A stretch of 64,000 bases of DNA, taken from assembly GCF_025466085.1 (NCBI RefSeq), contig NZ_JANLOD010000049.1:310001-374000 (forward strand), read 5' to 3'. A program made the translations under genes and the position numbers. Position 1 is the first letter of the stretch; each line of letters opens with the position of its first letter. The notes below the pieces were generated by a model, which was not told where the DNA came from, searched no databases, and saw nothing but the letters and a program-made list of their open reading frames with translations. Source of the stretch: Pseudomonas sp. 14P_8.1_Bac3. GTDB lineage: Bacteria > Pseudomonadota > Gammaproteobacteria > Pseudomonadales > Pseudomonadaceae. Shown piece after piece: positions 53,403-61,694 of the stretch.

Positions 53403-53420
53403 TGGTATACCATAATATGG
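53403..53420. promoter_or_regulatory. Candidate operator TGGTATACCATAATATGG (copy 1)
   Basis: The core TGGTATACCA at 53403-53412 is a perfect palindrome, of the kind bound by GntR/FadR-family regulators. Related copies occur at 56141 and 56313. It lies in the 212-base gap between the divergent LLM monooxygenase and chemoreceptor genes. Confidence 0.65.
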
Positions 53421-53480
53421 AATATCCGCAAAATATTTCTCTCCGACGGTCGTATCACTCACCTCACAAGGAAGGCGAGC

Positions 53481-55427
53481 TTGAACATAAAACAAAAATT
53501 GATCCTGGCTTTTGCGGCGATCGCCAGCCTGCCAGTCATTCTGGTCGCTGTGCTGATCATCCTCAACGTGCGCCAGGAGGCGCGGGACACTTTTATCGAC
53601 AGCAGCGGGCGCGAGATCCGCCAGGTCGAAAACGCCATGCAGCTGTTCTTCGAAGGCATCAGCCAGAACGTCGCCTACCTGGCCGAACATCCGCAGTTGC
53701 AGAGCCTCAATGGCGACTTGAAACGCTACCTGGCCAGCGATGCCGCGCAAGTGGCGATGGGCGAGCACGATCAGCAACTGTTCCAGCTGTTCGCCGGGCT
53801 GGCCAAGAGTCATTCGGCCTACGCTTATCTGTCATTGGGCACTGAGGACGGCGGCTACGTGTTCTGGCCGGGCGATCCGAAACTGGCCAGCTACGACCCG
53901 CGCACGCGGCCCTGGTACAAAACGGCGATGGCGCAACCGGGCAAGACCCTGCGCACCGATGCCTATTACTGGGCGGCCGATGATGTGGTGCTGGTCAGCA
54001 CGGTGCAGAGTTTCGCCAATCGCCTGGGGGTGAACGGCGGTGTAGTGAACATCGACGTCTCGCTCAAGCAACTGACCGACCTGGTCAAGCAGATAAAACT
54101 GGGTGACAACGGCTACCTGATGTTGATGGAAGCCAATGGCACCGTGCTGGTCGATCCCCATGATCCGGCGCACAACTTCAAGCAGCTCAGCGAACTGGGC
54201 GACGGTTACCGCCAGTTGAGCGAAGCCGGCAAAGGCCTGGTCGAGGTCGAGTTGGCGGGCGAGCGCTACATGGCCTACGTCTGGCCATCCGAGGCGCTGG
54301 GCTGGCGGTTTGTCGGGGTGGTCCGGGAAAGTGAAGTGATGGCCGGGGCGACGCGCCTCACTTGGATCATTGCCATTATTGCGCTGGTCTGCGGCGCACT
54401 GTTTGCCATGGCCGGGGCCTGGTTCGCCGGGTTGATCGTCAAGCCGATTCGCGGTGTGGCCAGCGGTCTGGAAGGCATCGCCCAGGGTGAGGGCGACCTG
54501 ACTGCGCGCCTGACGGTACGCGGGCAGGATGAAACGGCGCAGCTGGCGGGCTGGTTCAACCAGTTTCTCGAAGCGATCCGCACGCTGATCCAGCGCATCG
54601 GTCAGGCCGCGGGGCAGATCCACAGCAGTTCCGGCAGTGCCACGGAAGTCTCGGTGGAAATGGCCGAAGTTGCCTCGCGCCAGCGTGAAGCGGTGGATAT
54701 GGTGTCCACGGCGTTTCATGAGATGGTCGCTACCTCCAACGAAGTCGCGCGCTCCTGCAGCCAGGCCGCTGACTCGGCCGATAATGGCCAGCGTCAGGCG
54801 CATACCGGGCAGCAGCAGATCGATGCGGCGGTGAATAACGTCGGGCGCTTGAGCCAGGAGATCGGTCACTCGGCTCAGGCCATGGAGCAACTGGAAAAGG
54901 ACAGTAACGACATCCAGTCGATCCTCGGCACCATCCGCTCGATCGCCGAGCAGACCAACCTGCTGGCGCTGAACGCTGCGATCGAGGCCGCCCGCGCCGG
55001 TGAGCAGGGTCGCGGGTTCGCCGTGGTGGCCGATGAAGTGCGGGCGCTGGCCAAACGCACGGCGGACTCCACCGGCGAGATCGATGGCCTGCTCGGTAAC
55101 CTGGCGCGACGTACTCATCAGATGGGCAAGCAGATGCATGCCAGCCTGGAGGTGTCCCAGGAGACGGTGGTGTCGATCAACGAGGCGCGGGAGAGTTTTG
55201 GGCTGATCCGTGAATCGGTGGACGTGATCCGCGACATGAACACGCAGATCGCCACGGCGGCGGAGGAGCAGCATCAGGTGGCCGAAGACATCAACCGGCA
55301 TATCAGCCAGATTCATGGGGATGCACAGTTGGTGGCGAGCCTGGCGGATTCGACCCGTCAGGATGCGAAGAATTTGACGGTGTTGTCGGAGACGTTGAAC
55401 CAGTTGGTCAGTCGTTTTCGTACATAA
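53481..55427 (+). CDS. Methyl-accepting chemotaxis protein with dCache sensor
   Basis: The 648-residue receptor apparently starts at TTG 53481, behind AAGGAAGG. It has an N-terminal membrane helix (about 7-30), a periplasmic dCache sensor (about 35-275, with RTRPWYKTAMAQPGKTLRT and GGVVNIDVSLKQLTDLVKQI), a second helix (about 292-318) and HAMP (about 318-370). The cytoplasmic hairpin carries IRSIAEQTNLLALNAAIEAA. No C-terminal pentapeptide. The operator-like palindrome upstream suggests it is induced with the LLM monooxygenase, so it may sense the same nutrient. Confidence 0.9.
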   Translation: MNIKQKLILAFAAIASLPVILVAVLIILNVRQEARDTFIDSSGREIRQVENAMQLFFEGISQNVAYLAEHPQLQSLNGDLKRYLASDAAQVAMGEHDQQLFQLFAGLAKSHSAYAYLSLGTEDGGYVFWPGDPKLASYDPRTRPWYKTAMAQPGKTLRTDAYYWAADDVVLVSTVQSFANRLGVNGGVVNIDVSLKQLTDLVKQIKLGDNGYLMLMEANGTVLVDPHDPAHNFKQLSELGDGYRQLSEAGKGLVEVELAGERYMAYVWPSEALGWRFVGVVRESEVMAGATRLTWIIAIIALVCGALFAMAGAWFAGLIVKPIRGVASGLEGIAQGEGDLTARLTVRGQDETAQLAGWFNQFLEAIRTLIQRIGQAAGQIHSSSGSATEVSVEMAEVASRQREAVDMVSTAFHEMVATSNEVARSCSQAADSADNGQRQAHTGQQQIDAAVNNVGRLSQEIGHSAQAMEQLEKDSNDIQSILGTIRSIAEQTNLLALNAAIEAARAGEQGRGFAVVADEVRALAKRTADSTGEIDGLLGNLARRTHQMGKQMHASLEVSQETVVSINEARESFGLIRESVDVIRDMNTQIATAAEEQHQVAEDINRHISQIHGDAQLVASLADSTRQDAKNLTVLSETLNQLVSRFRT

Positions 55428-55433
55428 GGCGTA

Positions 55434-55590
55434 AGGCTTGCCGGCGATGGCGATCTCACGGACGCCATCGCCAGCAGGCTAGCTCCCACAAGATCATGTT
55501 CGCAACGCAGGAGTATTTGTGCTGCACGCTTTCCTGTGGGAGCCGGCCTGCCGGCGATGGCGATCTCACTGACACCATCGCCCACAAGCC
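55434..55590. repeat. Tandem degenerate REP elements
   Basis: GCTTGCCGGCGATGGCGATC (from 55437) recurs with variation as GCCTGCCGGCGATGGCGATC (55546-55565). Each is followed by an inverted partner (GCCATCGCCAGCAGGCTAGC and CACCATCGCCCACAAGCC). They form two REP doublets between the chemoreceptor and flavin reductase ends. Confidence 0.75.
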
Positions 55591-55604
55591 GGACGTGAGA
55601 GGTA

Positions 55605-56090
55605 TCAGGCCAGGACGGGCAGGGCGCCCATCTTGCCGTGGCAATACACCAGTGGCCCGGCATTCTGCTGGGGCACGATCAGGTTCTTCACCGCACCGAC
55701 CATGATCGCGTGGTCACCACCTTCATATTCGCGCCACAATTCGCATTCGATCACCGCCGTGGCGTTGGCCAGGATCGGATTGCCCAACTCGCTCAACGTC
55801 CAGTCGATGCCTTGCGCCTTGTCCTTGCCTTTGCGCGCGAACGCGTAGGCTTCGCTTTGCTGGCCGCCCGACAAAACGTGAATGGCGAAGCGTTTGTTCT
55901 TGATCAGGACCGGATAGGAATCGGAGCTGTAGTTGGGGCAGAACAGCACCAGCGCCGGGTCCATCGACAGCGAGCTGAAGGCGCTGGCGGTCAGGCCGAC
56001 GATCTGCCCGTCGTCATCCAGCGTGGTGATCACGGTGACCCCGGACGGAAACGAACCCATCACTTGTTTGTAGATGGCGGCATCGATCAT
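55605..56090 (-). CDS. Flavin reductase family protein (two-component monooxygenase partner)
   Basis: The 161-residue protein has the flavin-reductase split barrel: MGSFPSGVTVITTLDDDG, GLTASAFSSLSMDPALVLFC (about 33-52), the NYSSDSYPVL segment and GGDHAIMVGAVKNL near the C-terminus. It should supply reduced FMN to an oxygenase, most plausibly the LLM enzyme at 52225. Its promoter carries TGGTATACCGTAATAC 50 bases upstream, similar to that of the LLM gene. It converges on the chemoreceptor gene. Confidence 0.9.
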   Translation of the reverse strand: MIDAAIYKQVMGSFPSGVTVITTLDDDGQIVGLTASAFSSLSMDPALVLFCPNYSSDSYPVLIKNKRFAIHVLSGGQQSEAYAFARKGKDKAQGIDWTLSELGNPILANATAVIECELWREYEGGDHAIMVGAVKNLIVPQQNAGPLVYCHGKMGALPVLA

Positions 56091-56140
56091 GGGACGGTCC
56101 TCTGGCGGTGAAGCGGATTATTATGGGTTTGTAGGTCTGA

Positions 56141-56155
56141 TGGTATACCGTAATA
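56141..56155. promoter_or_regulatory. Candidate operator TGGTATACCGTAATA (copy 2)
   Basis: One base off the palindrome at 53403 (ACCG for ACCA) and followed by the same TAATA. It lies about 50 bases before the flavin reductase start, in the 317-base region it shares with the NCS1 permease gene. Confidence 0.6.
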
Positions 56156-56312
56156 CATCGTTTGCAAGGGCTTTTTCAATGACCCGATAAACGTTGTTTT
56201 TTGGTGTTTAACCCAGCAATTTCGGGGTTTATAGAGGCGCGCTGTGACCGGTCATCCGTCAGAACGCCGCATCAGATGGACGTTAAAATACCGGTTCAGT
56301 CTTGTGAAAAGT

Positions 56313-56331
56313 TTGGAATACCATAATATGG
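56313..56331. promoter_or_regulatory. Candidate operator TTGGAATACCATAATATGG (copy 3)
   Basis: Identical to copy 1 over GG(A)ATACCATAATATGG apart from one base. It lies about 77 bases before the NCS1 permease start. The remaining sequence of the 56091-56407 gap shows no gene. Confidence 0.65.
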
Positions 56332-56407
56332 CTGGCATCTGAGGGAGGGCCAGAGAGTCCCCCCGGTTTGGCTTCATACAACTATAAGATCAGACAAACT
56401 CGAGTTC

Positions 56408-57820
56408 ATGCACATGTCCCAGATGTCCCGGCAAGACCCCCTGATCGAAAATCACACGGTCGATTACGTCCCACTCGCGGAACGCCACGGGAAGGCCCGC
56501 GATCTGTTCACCTTATGGTTCAGCACCAACATTGCACCACTGCCCATCGTCACCGGTGCCATGGTGGTTCAAGTGTTCCACCTCGACCTGTTCTGGGGGC
56601 TGCTGGCGATTGCGCTCGGGCACATGATCGGCGGTCTGGTGATAGCACTGGCCTCGGCGCAAGGCCCACGCATGGGCATTCCGCAGATGGTCCAGAGCCG
56701 TGGTCAATTCGGCCGGTATGGCGCGCTGCTGATCGTGTTCTTCGCGGCGATCATCTACATCGGTTTTTTCATCTCCAACATCGTCCTCGCGGGCAAGTCG
56801 ATCGTCGGCATCGCGCCGTCAGTGCCAGTGCCCGCCAGCATCCTCATCGGCGCCCTCAGTGCCACCGCGATCGGGGTGATCGGCTACCGCTTCATCCACA
56901 CCCTGAACCGCATCGGCACCTGGGTCATGGGCAGCGCCTTGCTCGCCGGGTTCCTGTTCATTTTTGCCAATGACCTGCCGGCAGATTTCTTCACCCGCGG
57001 TGGGTTCAACCTGTCCGGCTGGCTGGCAACGGTGTCGCTGGGGATCATCTGGCAGATCAGCTTCTCGCCCTATGTCTCGGACTATTCGCGCTACCTGCCG
57101 GCGGATATCGGCATTGCACGTCCGTTCATCGCCACGTACCTGGGGGCAACGCTGGGTACGATCCTGTCGTTTACGTTCGGCGCGGTAGCGGTGCTGGCGA
57201 CCCCGGAAGGTACCGAAGCGATGGCCGCCGTGAAGCAATCGACCGGGTGGCTGGGGCCGATTCTGATGGTGCTGTTTCTGCTCAACATCATCAGTCACAA
57301 CGCGTTGAATCTGTATGGCGCGGTGCTGTCGATCATCACCTCGATCCAGACCTTCGCCAGCCAGTGGACACCGAGCATCAAGGTTCGGGTGGTGTTGTCG
57401 AGCATGGTGCTGGCCGGCTGCTGCGTCGTGGCGCTGGGTGCTTCGGCGGATTTCATTTCACAGTTCATCGGGCTGATTCTGGCGCTGCTGCTGGTGCTGG
57501 TGCCATGGGCTTCGATCAACCTGATCGATTTCTATCTGATCAAGCGGGGGAGCTACGACATTGCGTCGATCTTCCGTGCAGATGGCGGGGTTTACGGGCG
57601 CTTCAATCTGCATGCGATCGTGGCGTATTTCATCGGGATTATCGTGCAGCTACCGTTTGCCAACACGTCGTTGTACGTCGGGCCGTATGCCAATGTGGTG
57701 GATGGCGCGGATTTGTCCTGGTTGGTGGGGTTGGTGGTGACGTGTCCGTTGTACTACTGCCTGGCGACGCGGGGCCAGGCGCGGGAAAGTCGTGCTGCGC
57801 GATTGCGGTACGCCGACTGA
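56408..57820 (+). CDS. NCS1-family permease (second copy)
   Basis: The 470-residue protein has about 12 membrane segments. It shares layout with the permease at 49871-51235: DYVPLAERHGKARDLFTLWF, QGPRMGIPQMVQSRGQFG, SPYVSDYSRYLPADIG and NLIDFYLIKRGSYDIASIF. Sequence similarity to the other copy is clear but not close, so the two probably carry different or overlapping substrates. Operator copy 3 lies upstream. ATG 56408 and 56414 are both possible starts. It ends at a strong terminator. Confidence 0.88.
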   Translation: MHMSQMSRQDPLIENHTVDYVPLAERHGKARDLFTLWFSTNIAPLPIVTGAMVVQVFHLDLFWGLLAIALGHMIGGLVIALASAQGPRMGIPQMVQSRGQFGRYGALLIVFFAAIIYIGFFISNIVLAGKSIVGIAPSVPVPASILIGALSATAIGVIGYRFIHTLNRIGTWVMGSALLAGFLFIFANDLPADFFTRGGFNLSGWLATVSLGIIWQISFSPYVSDYSRYLPADIGIARPFIATYLGATLGTILSFTFGAVAVLATPEGTEAMAAVKQSTGWLGPILMVLFLLNIISHNALNLYGAVLSIITSIQTFASQWTPSIKVRVVLSSMVLAGCCVVALGASADFISQFIGLILALLLVLVPWASINLIDFYLIKRGSYDIASIFRADGGVYGRFNLHAIVAYFIGIIVQLPFANTSLYVGPYANVVDGADLSWLVGLVVTCPLYYCLATRGQARESRAARLRYAD

Positions 57821-57843
57821 CCGAGTGTTTGCTGTTCTTAAAT

Positions 57844-57869
57844 GCCCGACTTTGGTCGGGCTTTTTTTT
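57844..57869 (+). terminator. Intrinsic terminator after NCS1 permease
   Basis: GCCCGAC (57844-57850), loop TTTG, GTCGGGC (57855-57861), then eight T residues. A degenerate REP-like stretch follows (57904-57930). Confidence 0.92.
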
Positions 57870-58000
57870 GCGTTGCTGTCTCCGCCCTGACGCGGGTTGC
57901 CCCTTGCAGACGCTGGCTTGCTGGCGATGGCGTCCTAACGATCAACGCAAAAACTCAAGACCGCATGGTCGTCTCCCGTCGATAATTCGCCAATAATAAT

Positions 58001-58021
58001 ATGAACAGATATTTCAAATAT
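58001..58021. promoter_or_regulatory. Candidate operator upstream of the first amidohydrolase
   Basis: ATATTT C AAATAT at 58009-58021 is a perfect palindrome, preceded by ATGAACAG (58001). It lies in an AT-rich stretch about 100 bases before the start. The related TTGAACA box occurs upstream of the second amidohydrolase and of the TetR gene. Confidence 0.4.
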
Positions 58022-58119
58022 GTTTATATTGTCCTCGATGTATTTTTCCCACAAATCGATCCGGACGTCCTGCCTGTCGGGCGTTGGGTCTGCTGGCTGA
58101 TTACAACAAGGAGAATGCC

Positions 58120-59592
58120 ATGCTGATTGATGTCCACGCCCACTTGCTGACTGAGGGCATGTTGAACCGTCACGAATTCTGGGGCCCTTTCATGAAGGTG
58201 CAAGGGTTGACCGTCGGGCATTTTTCCCTCGGTACCAAGCAACCGGCCAAAGCCGCGACGGACGCCGAAGCGCAGGCCAACATCCTCGCGCGCATGAGCC
58301 ACGCCAGTCGGCGCAAGCTGATGGCCGAGCGGGGTGTCGACAAGCTGGTGATGTCCACGCCGTCCCACTGTTTCATGTATTGGGCGGGTGACTTCGCCAA
58401 CGAGTACGCGCGCATCTGCAACGACGAGTTGTCGGCATTCTGTCGCGCCGATCCCGATCACTTCGATTTCTGGTGCCACGCCAACCTCGCGGACCCGCAG
58501 AACGCGGCGAAGGAAATTGAACGCGCGGTGACTCAGTTGGGGGCCAAGGGTGTGTGCGTGGGCGGGGCCAACTTCAATGGTCTGGAAGCGCTCGATGAAC
58601 GCTTGTTCCCGGTGTGGGAAAAGCTCACGCAACTGGATGTGCCGATCATGGTGCATGGCTTCAACCAGTCGATTTACTGGGGCGAAAAACACACGGACGA
58701 CAAGTTCGAAACCACCTCCATCGTCGGTGACTGCGTCGATGAAACGTTGTTTTTCTGGTACTTGATTTGCGGCGGCGCGCTGGATGTGTTCCCGACCCTG
58801 AAAACCTACATCACCCACGCCGGCGGTATGGCGGTGTTCCAGTTGGGGCGCCTCAGCGAACTGAACCGGGCCATGGCACCGGATTCGCGCAACCAGCGGC
58901 CGTTGATGGATTACCTGCAGAACTTCTACTTCGACCTCGACGTTCACGCGCCTGGCTTGCGCCGTGGTGTCGCCGAAGTGGTGGGGGCTGACCGGCTGTT
59001 GTATGGCACCAACTTTGGCGGCGCCTATGACCATGGTGATCTGACCGAGGGCATCGGGCTGTCCACCGAAGACCGCGAGAAGATTCGCAGCGGCAACGCG
59101 ATCGAACTGCGTATTGAGCATGCGTTATCTGCTGATCAGCGGCGCCGTCGCTTTTGCGCTGGCGACGCTTACCGCCGCGCTGTCGCACAATCGCTATGCG
59201 GTCTGCGCCATGATGCTGCTCGCCGGTTTTGGCTGGATGGCGGTCAACGCGACCATCTCCACGGTGGTGCAAACTTATGCGGCCAATTGGGTGCGGGCGC
59301 GGGTCGCTTCGGTCTATGTCTTGATCCTGATGGGCTCGATGGCGGCTGGCGGTGCGATTTGGGGGGCACTGGCGCAGTATCTGGGGTTGAGCCAGAGCCT
59401 CTTGCTGTCGGCGTTTTTGTTGCTGGCCGGCATCGCGCTGACACGCAATGGCCGTGTGGAACTGGGTCAGGAGGCCGATTTCGCCGAAGTCCAGCTGACC
59501 GACAAACTGCAGCTGGCCAGTCCGGTGTCTCACTCCGATGGACCGGTGTCGGTGGAAATCGTCTATCAGGTGGCGGCGCCGGAACGGGATGA
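58120..59592 (+). CDS. ACMSD-type amidohydrolase with an abnormal read-through tail
   Basis: The TIM-barrel amidohydrolase-2 domain spans about 1-330: metal-binding IDVHAH, MVHGFNQSIYWGEKH and YITHAGGMAVF. At the usual metal-ligand Asp it reads LLYGTNFGG, with Asn. The paralogue at 62778 matches throughout and ends shortly after this point. Here the frame crosses a deletion junction near 59112 and continues for about 160 residues out of frame through an MFS gene remnant, to stop at 59592. The catalytic part is intact; the tail is an artefact. AAGGAG precedes ATG 58120. Confidence 0.75.
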   Translation: MLIDVHAHLLTEGMLNRHEFWGPFMKVQGLTVGHFSLGTKQPAKAATDAEAQANILARMSHASRRKLMAERGVDKLVMSTPSHCFMYWAGDFANEYARICNDELSAFCRADPDHFDFWCHANLADPQNAAKEIERAVTQLGAKGVCVGGANFNGLEALDERLFPVWEKLTQLDVPIMVHGFNQSIYWGEKHTDDKFETTSIVGDCVDETLFFWYLICGGALDVFPTLKTYITHAGGMAVFQLGRLSELNRAMAPDSRNQRPLMDYLQNFYFDLDVHAPGLRRGVAEVVGADRLLYGTNFGGAYDHGDLTEGIGLSTEDREKIRSGNAIELRIEHALSADQRRRRFCAGDAYRRAVAQSLCGLRHDAARRFWLDGGQRDHLHGGANLCGQLGAGAGRFGLCLDPDGLDGGWRCDLGGTGAVSGVEPEPLAVGVFVAGRHRADTQWPCGTGSGGRFRRSPADRQTAAGQSGVSLRWTGVGGNRLSGGGAGTG

Positions 59593-59851
59593 ATTTCTGA
59601 CCGCCGTCTACGCGGCAGGCAAGACACGCCGGCGCAATGGTGCGCAGAACTGGCGCCTGTACCGCGACATGGCGGACCCGCAGCTCTACAGCGAGCGTTT
59701 TATCGTCGAGTCCTGGCTCGATTATTCACGCCAGCAGATGCGCGTGACCCAGGCAGACCATGCCCAGGAGCGTCTGATCGAGCGTTTTCGCCGCGAGGAC
59801 CTGCAAACCCGTCGCCTGATCTACCAGCCACTGGTCAAACAACCCGACTGA
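59114..59851 (+). pseudogene. 3' fragment of an MFS transporter
   Basis: The frame holds the C-terminal half of an MFS_3/EntS-like exporter: YLLISGAVAFALATLTAALS, MMLLAGFGWMAVNATISTVV, GAIWGALAQYLGLSQSLLLS, and a soluble tail with VYQVAAPERDEFLTAVYA. About the first half is missing and there is no ribosome site. It begins exactly where the amidohydrolase loses its end, showing a deletion that joined the two genes. Confidence 0.75.
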
Positions 59852-59939
59852 AATGTTCGATTAATTCCCAGATAAAACTTTTACGTCGCCAATCATTCTC
59901 AGGCTAGAATGACCGCACTTTAAAGTTACTGGATCGGGC

Positions 59940-60725
59940 ATGGACCTCACTGACGTCAACGACAGCACCAAAGCGGCCGGCGCAACCATCGTCAAGCCTG
60001 TTTCCAACGCCATACGCATCCTGCGTTACCTCAGTCAGGTCGGCACACCGGAGCGTTCGGTGGACATCGCCCGGCAATTGAAAATCAACCCCAGCACCTG
60101 CTTCAACATCCTGCGCACGCTGGTGCAAGAGGAAGTGGTCGACTTCAGCGCCATGTCCAAGCGTTACTCCGTGGGCCTGGGCCTGGCGCGTCTGGTTGAA
60201 CAGCTGGTGACCCAGGGTCACCGCGTACAGATGGCCAAACCGCTGTTGCAGAACCTGGCGGCGCGGCAGCGAGTGACCATCACCCTGTGGCGCAAAATGA
60301 GCCCTGACCGCATTGTCATCGTCAGCTCGGCGGCCAGCCCGACCGACGTGCGGATCGACATGGCCGAAGGTCAGCGTCTGCCCATTCTGATGGGCGCCAG
60401 CGGCCGGTTGTTCGCCACCCAGATCGACCTCGACGACCCGGAAATACAGAGCAGCTTCGCGACCATTCGCTGGGCCCAGCCCCTCTCGCTGGAGGTCTAT
60501 CGTGAAGAGGTCAGGCAAGCCGCCAAGCGTGGCTGGGCGATGGACGACGGGCATTTCTCGGGGGGGATTCTGGCCATTGCGGCACCGGTCTACTCGCCCA
60601 CCAACAGCATCGATTTCACCGTCTCGGCCGTGATGTTCCGCGGTCAGCGCGATGAAGAAGGCCTTGCCGAGCTGGGCAAGGCGCTGATCGAGTTCTGCAA
60701 CGAAGTGGCCGGCGTACTTTACTGA
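59940..60725 (+). CDS. IclR-family transcriptional regulator
   Basis: The 261-residue protein has an N-terminal winged helix (about 18-80: NAIRILRYLSQVGTPERSVD, LKINPSTCFNILRTLVQEEV) and an IclR effector-binding domain (about 95-255) with AEGQRLPILMGASGRLF. The family controls aromatic and acid catabolism. It may regulate the amidohydrolase genes around it. It converges on the thiolase remnant, ten bases away. Confidence 0.9.
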   Translation: MDLTDVNDSTKAAGATIVKPVSNAIRILRYLSQVGTPERSVDIARQLKINPSTCFNILRTLVQEEVVDFSAMSKRYSVGLGLARLVEQLVTQGHRVQMAKPLLQNLAARQRVTITLWRKMSPDRIVIVSSAASPTDVRIDMAEGQRLPILMGASGRLFATQIDLDDPEIQSSFATIRWAQPLSLEVYREEVRQAAKRGWAMDDGHFSGGILAIAAPVYSPTNSIDFTVSAVMFRGQRDEEGLAELGKALIEFCNEVAGVLY

Positions 60726-60734
60726 GGCACGCCG

Positions 60735-61230
60735 TTACTCGCGCACCAGCAGCAGGTTGCCCCCCAGCGGGCCGCCACCGGCTGCCACCGTACTGACCCG
60801 GTGCTCGCGGGTCTGCCGACCTTCGGCGCGCCCCCACAGTTGCAGGCAGGCTTCATGTACATAGCCTAGGCCGTGGGTTCGCCCGCCGGACAGTTGCCCG
60901 CCGTTGGTGTTGATGGGCAAACTGCCGTCCAGCGCGATGCGCGTGCCGCCCTCGACAAAGGCGCCACTTCCACCGACGGGGCACAAGCCCAGGGCTTCCA
61001 GCCAGATCATCGTCCATATCGAAAAACTGTCATACAACTGCGCGGACCCAACGTCCTGCGGCGTGTAGTCAGTGCGCGCCCACATCATTTCGCCAACGTC
61101 GAAAGCGGCCATTTTCGTCAGGGAGATTTGATCCCACGACCACGGCTGATTCAGCGCCGCGCCCATGGCCTCGATACGGATCGGTGCGTTTGGCTGGTCT
61201 TGAGCGATATCGCGGCGCGTGTTGATCGCA
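60735..61230 (-). pseudogene. 3' fragment of a thiolase (lipid-transfer type)
   Basis: The frame preserves the last third of a thiolase of the SCP-x/acetyl-CoA acetyltransferase type: NAPIRIEAMGAALNQPWSW, VGSAQLYDSFSIWTMIWLEA, and INTNGGQLSGGRTHGLGYVH near the end. The active-site N-terminal cysteine region is absent. Upstream it is fused to the acyl-CoA ligase remnant at about 61230. It cannot make an active thiolase. Confidence 0.75.
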
Positions 61231-61510
61231 CACTGACGGCGCAGAGCTTGTTGATGGCCAGCCAGGTGGTGACCGCGTCGATGTTGTTATCGAGCATCGT
61301 CAGCACGGTATCGCCGGCTTTTATGCCCAGGGTAGCTAGCGCGTTGGCCATCTTGGTCGAGAGTGAGTCAACCTGAGCGTATGTGTATAACTAACCGCTG
61401 AAATCCAGCAATATTTTGTCTGGATGCCTTGCTACCGCACGATCTAGCGCTTCGATGACAGTGTCTCGTTCCCCCACTGCCCAGGTTTCTGGATTTCCGC
61501 TACTGCCCAT
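61231..61510 (-). pseudogene. 5' fragment of an acyl-CoA synthetase with an internal stop
   Basis: ATG 61510, behind AAGGAG, starts MGSSGNPETWAVGERDTVIE and continues VARHPDKILLDFSG to TAG at 61391-61393. The frame then resumes as LYTYAQVDSLSTKMANALA and LTMLDNNIDAVTTWLAINKL, the N-terminal region of AMP-forming ligases. The stop probably replaced GAG. The adenylate-forming core is missing, deleted up to the thiolase remnant. Confidence 0.75.
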
Positions 61511-61694
61511 CAATTTTCTCCTTTTAGGCGCCCATCGCTGGAAGGCTGGCCTGATTTTATTTTTAATAGAGAATTGGATTCTATATACAAACTGATCAAA
61601 TGTCTTTAGCAATAAGTTGAACATATAGTGTTATTTATGCACAGATCCTGTGCTAATGTCGCTGCATCTTTACTCCTTATGAGCCCTTCAATCC

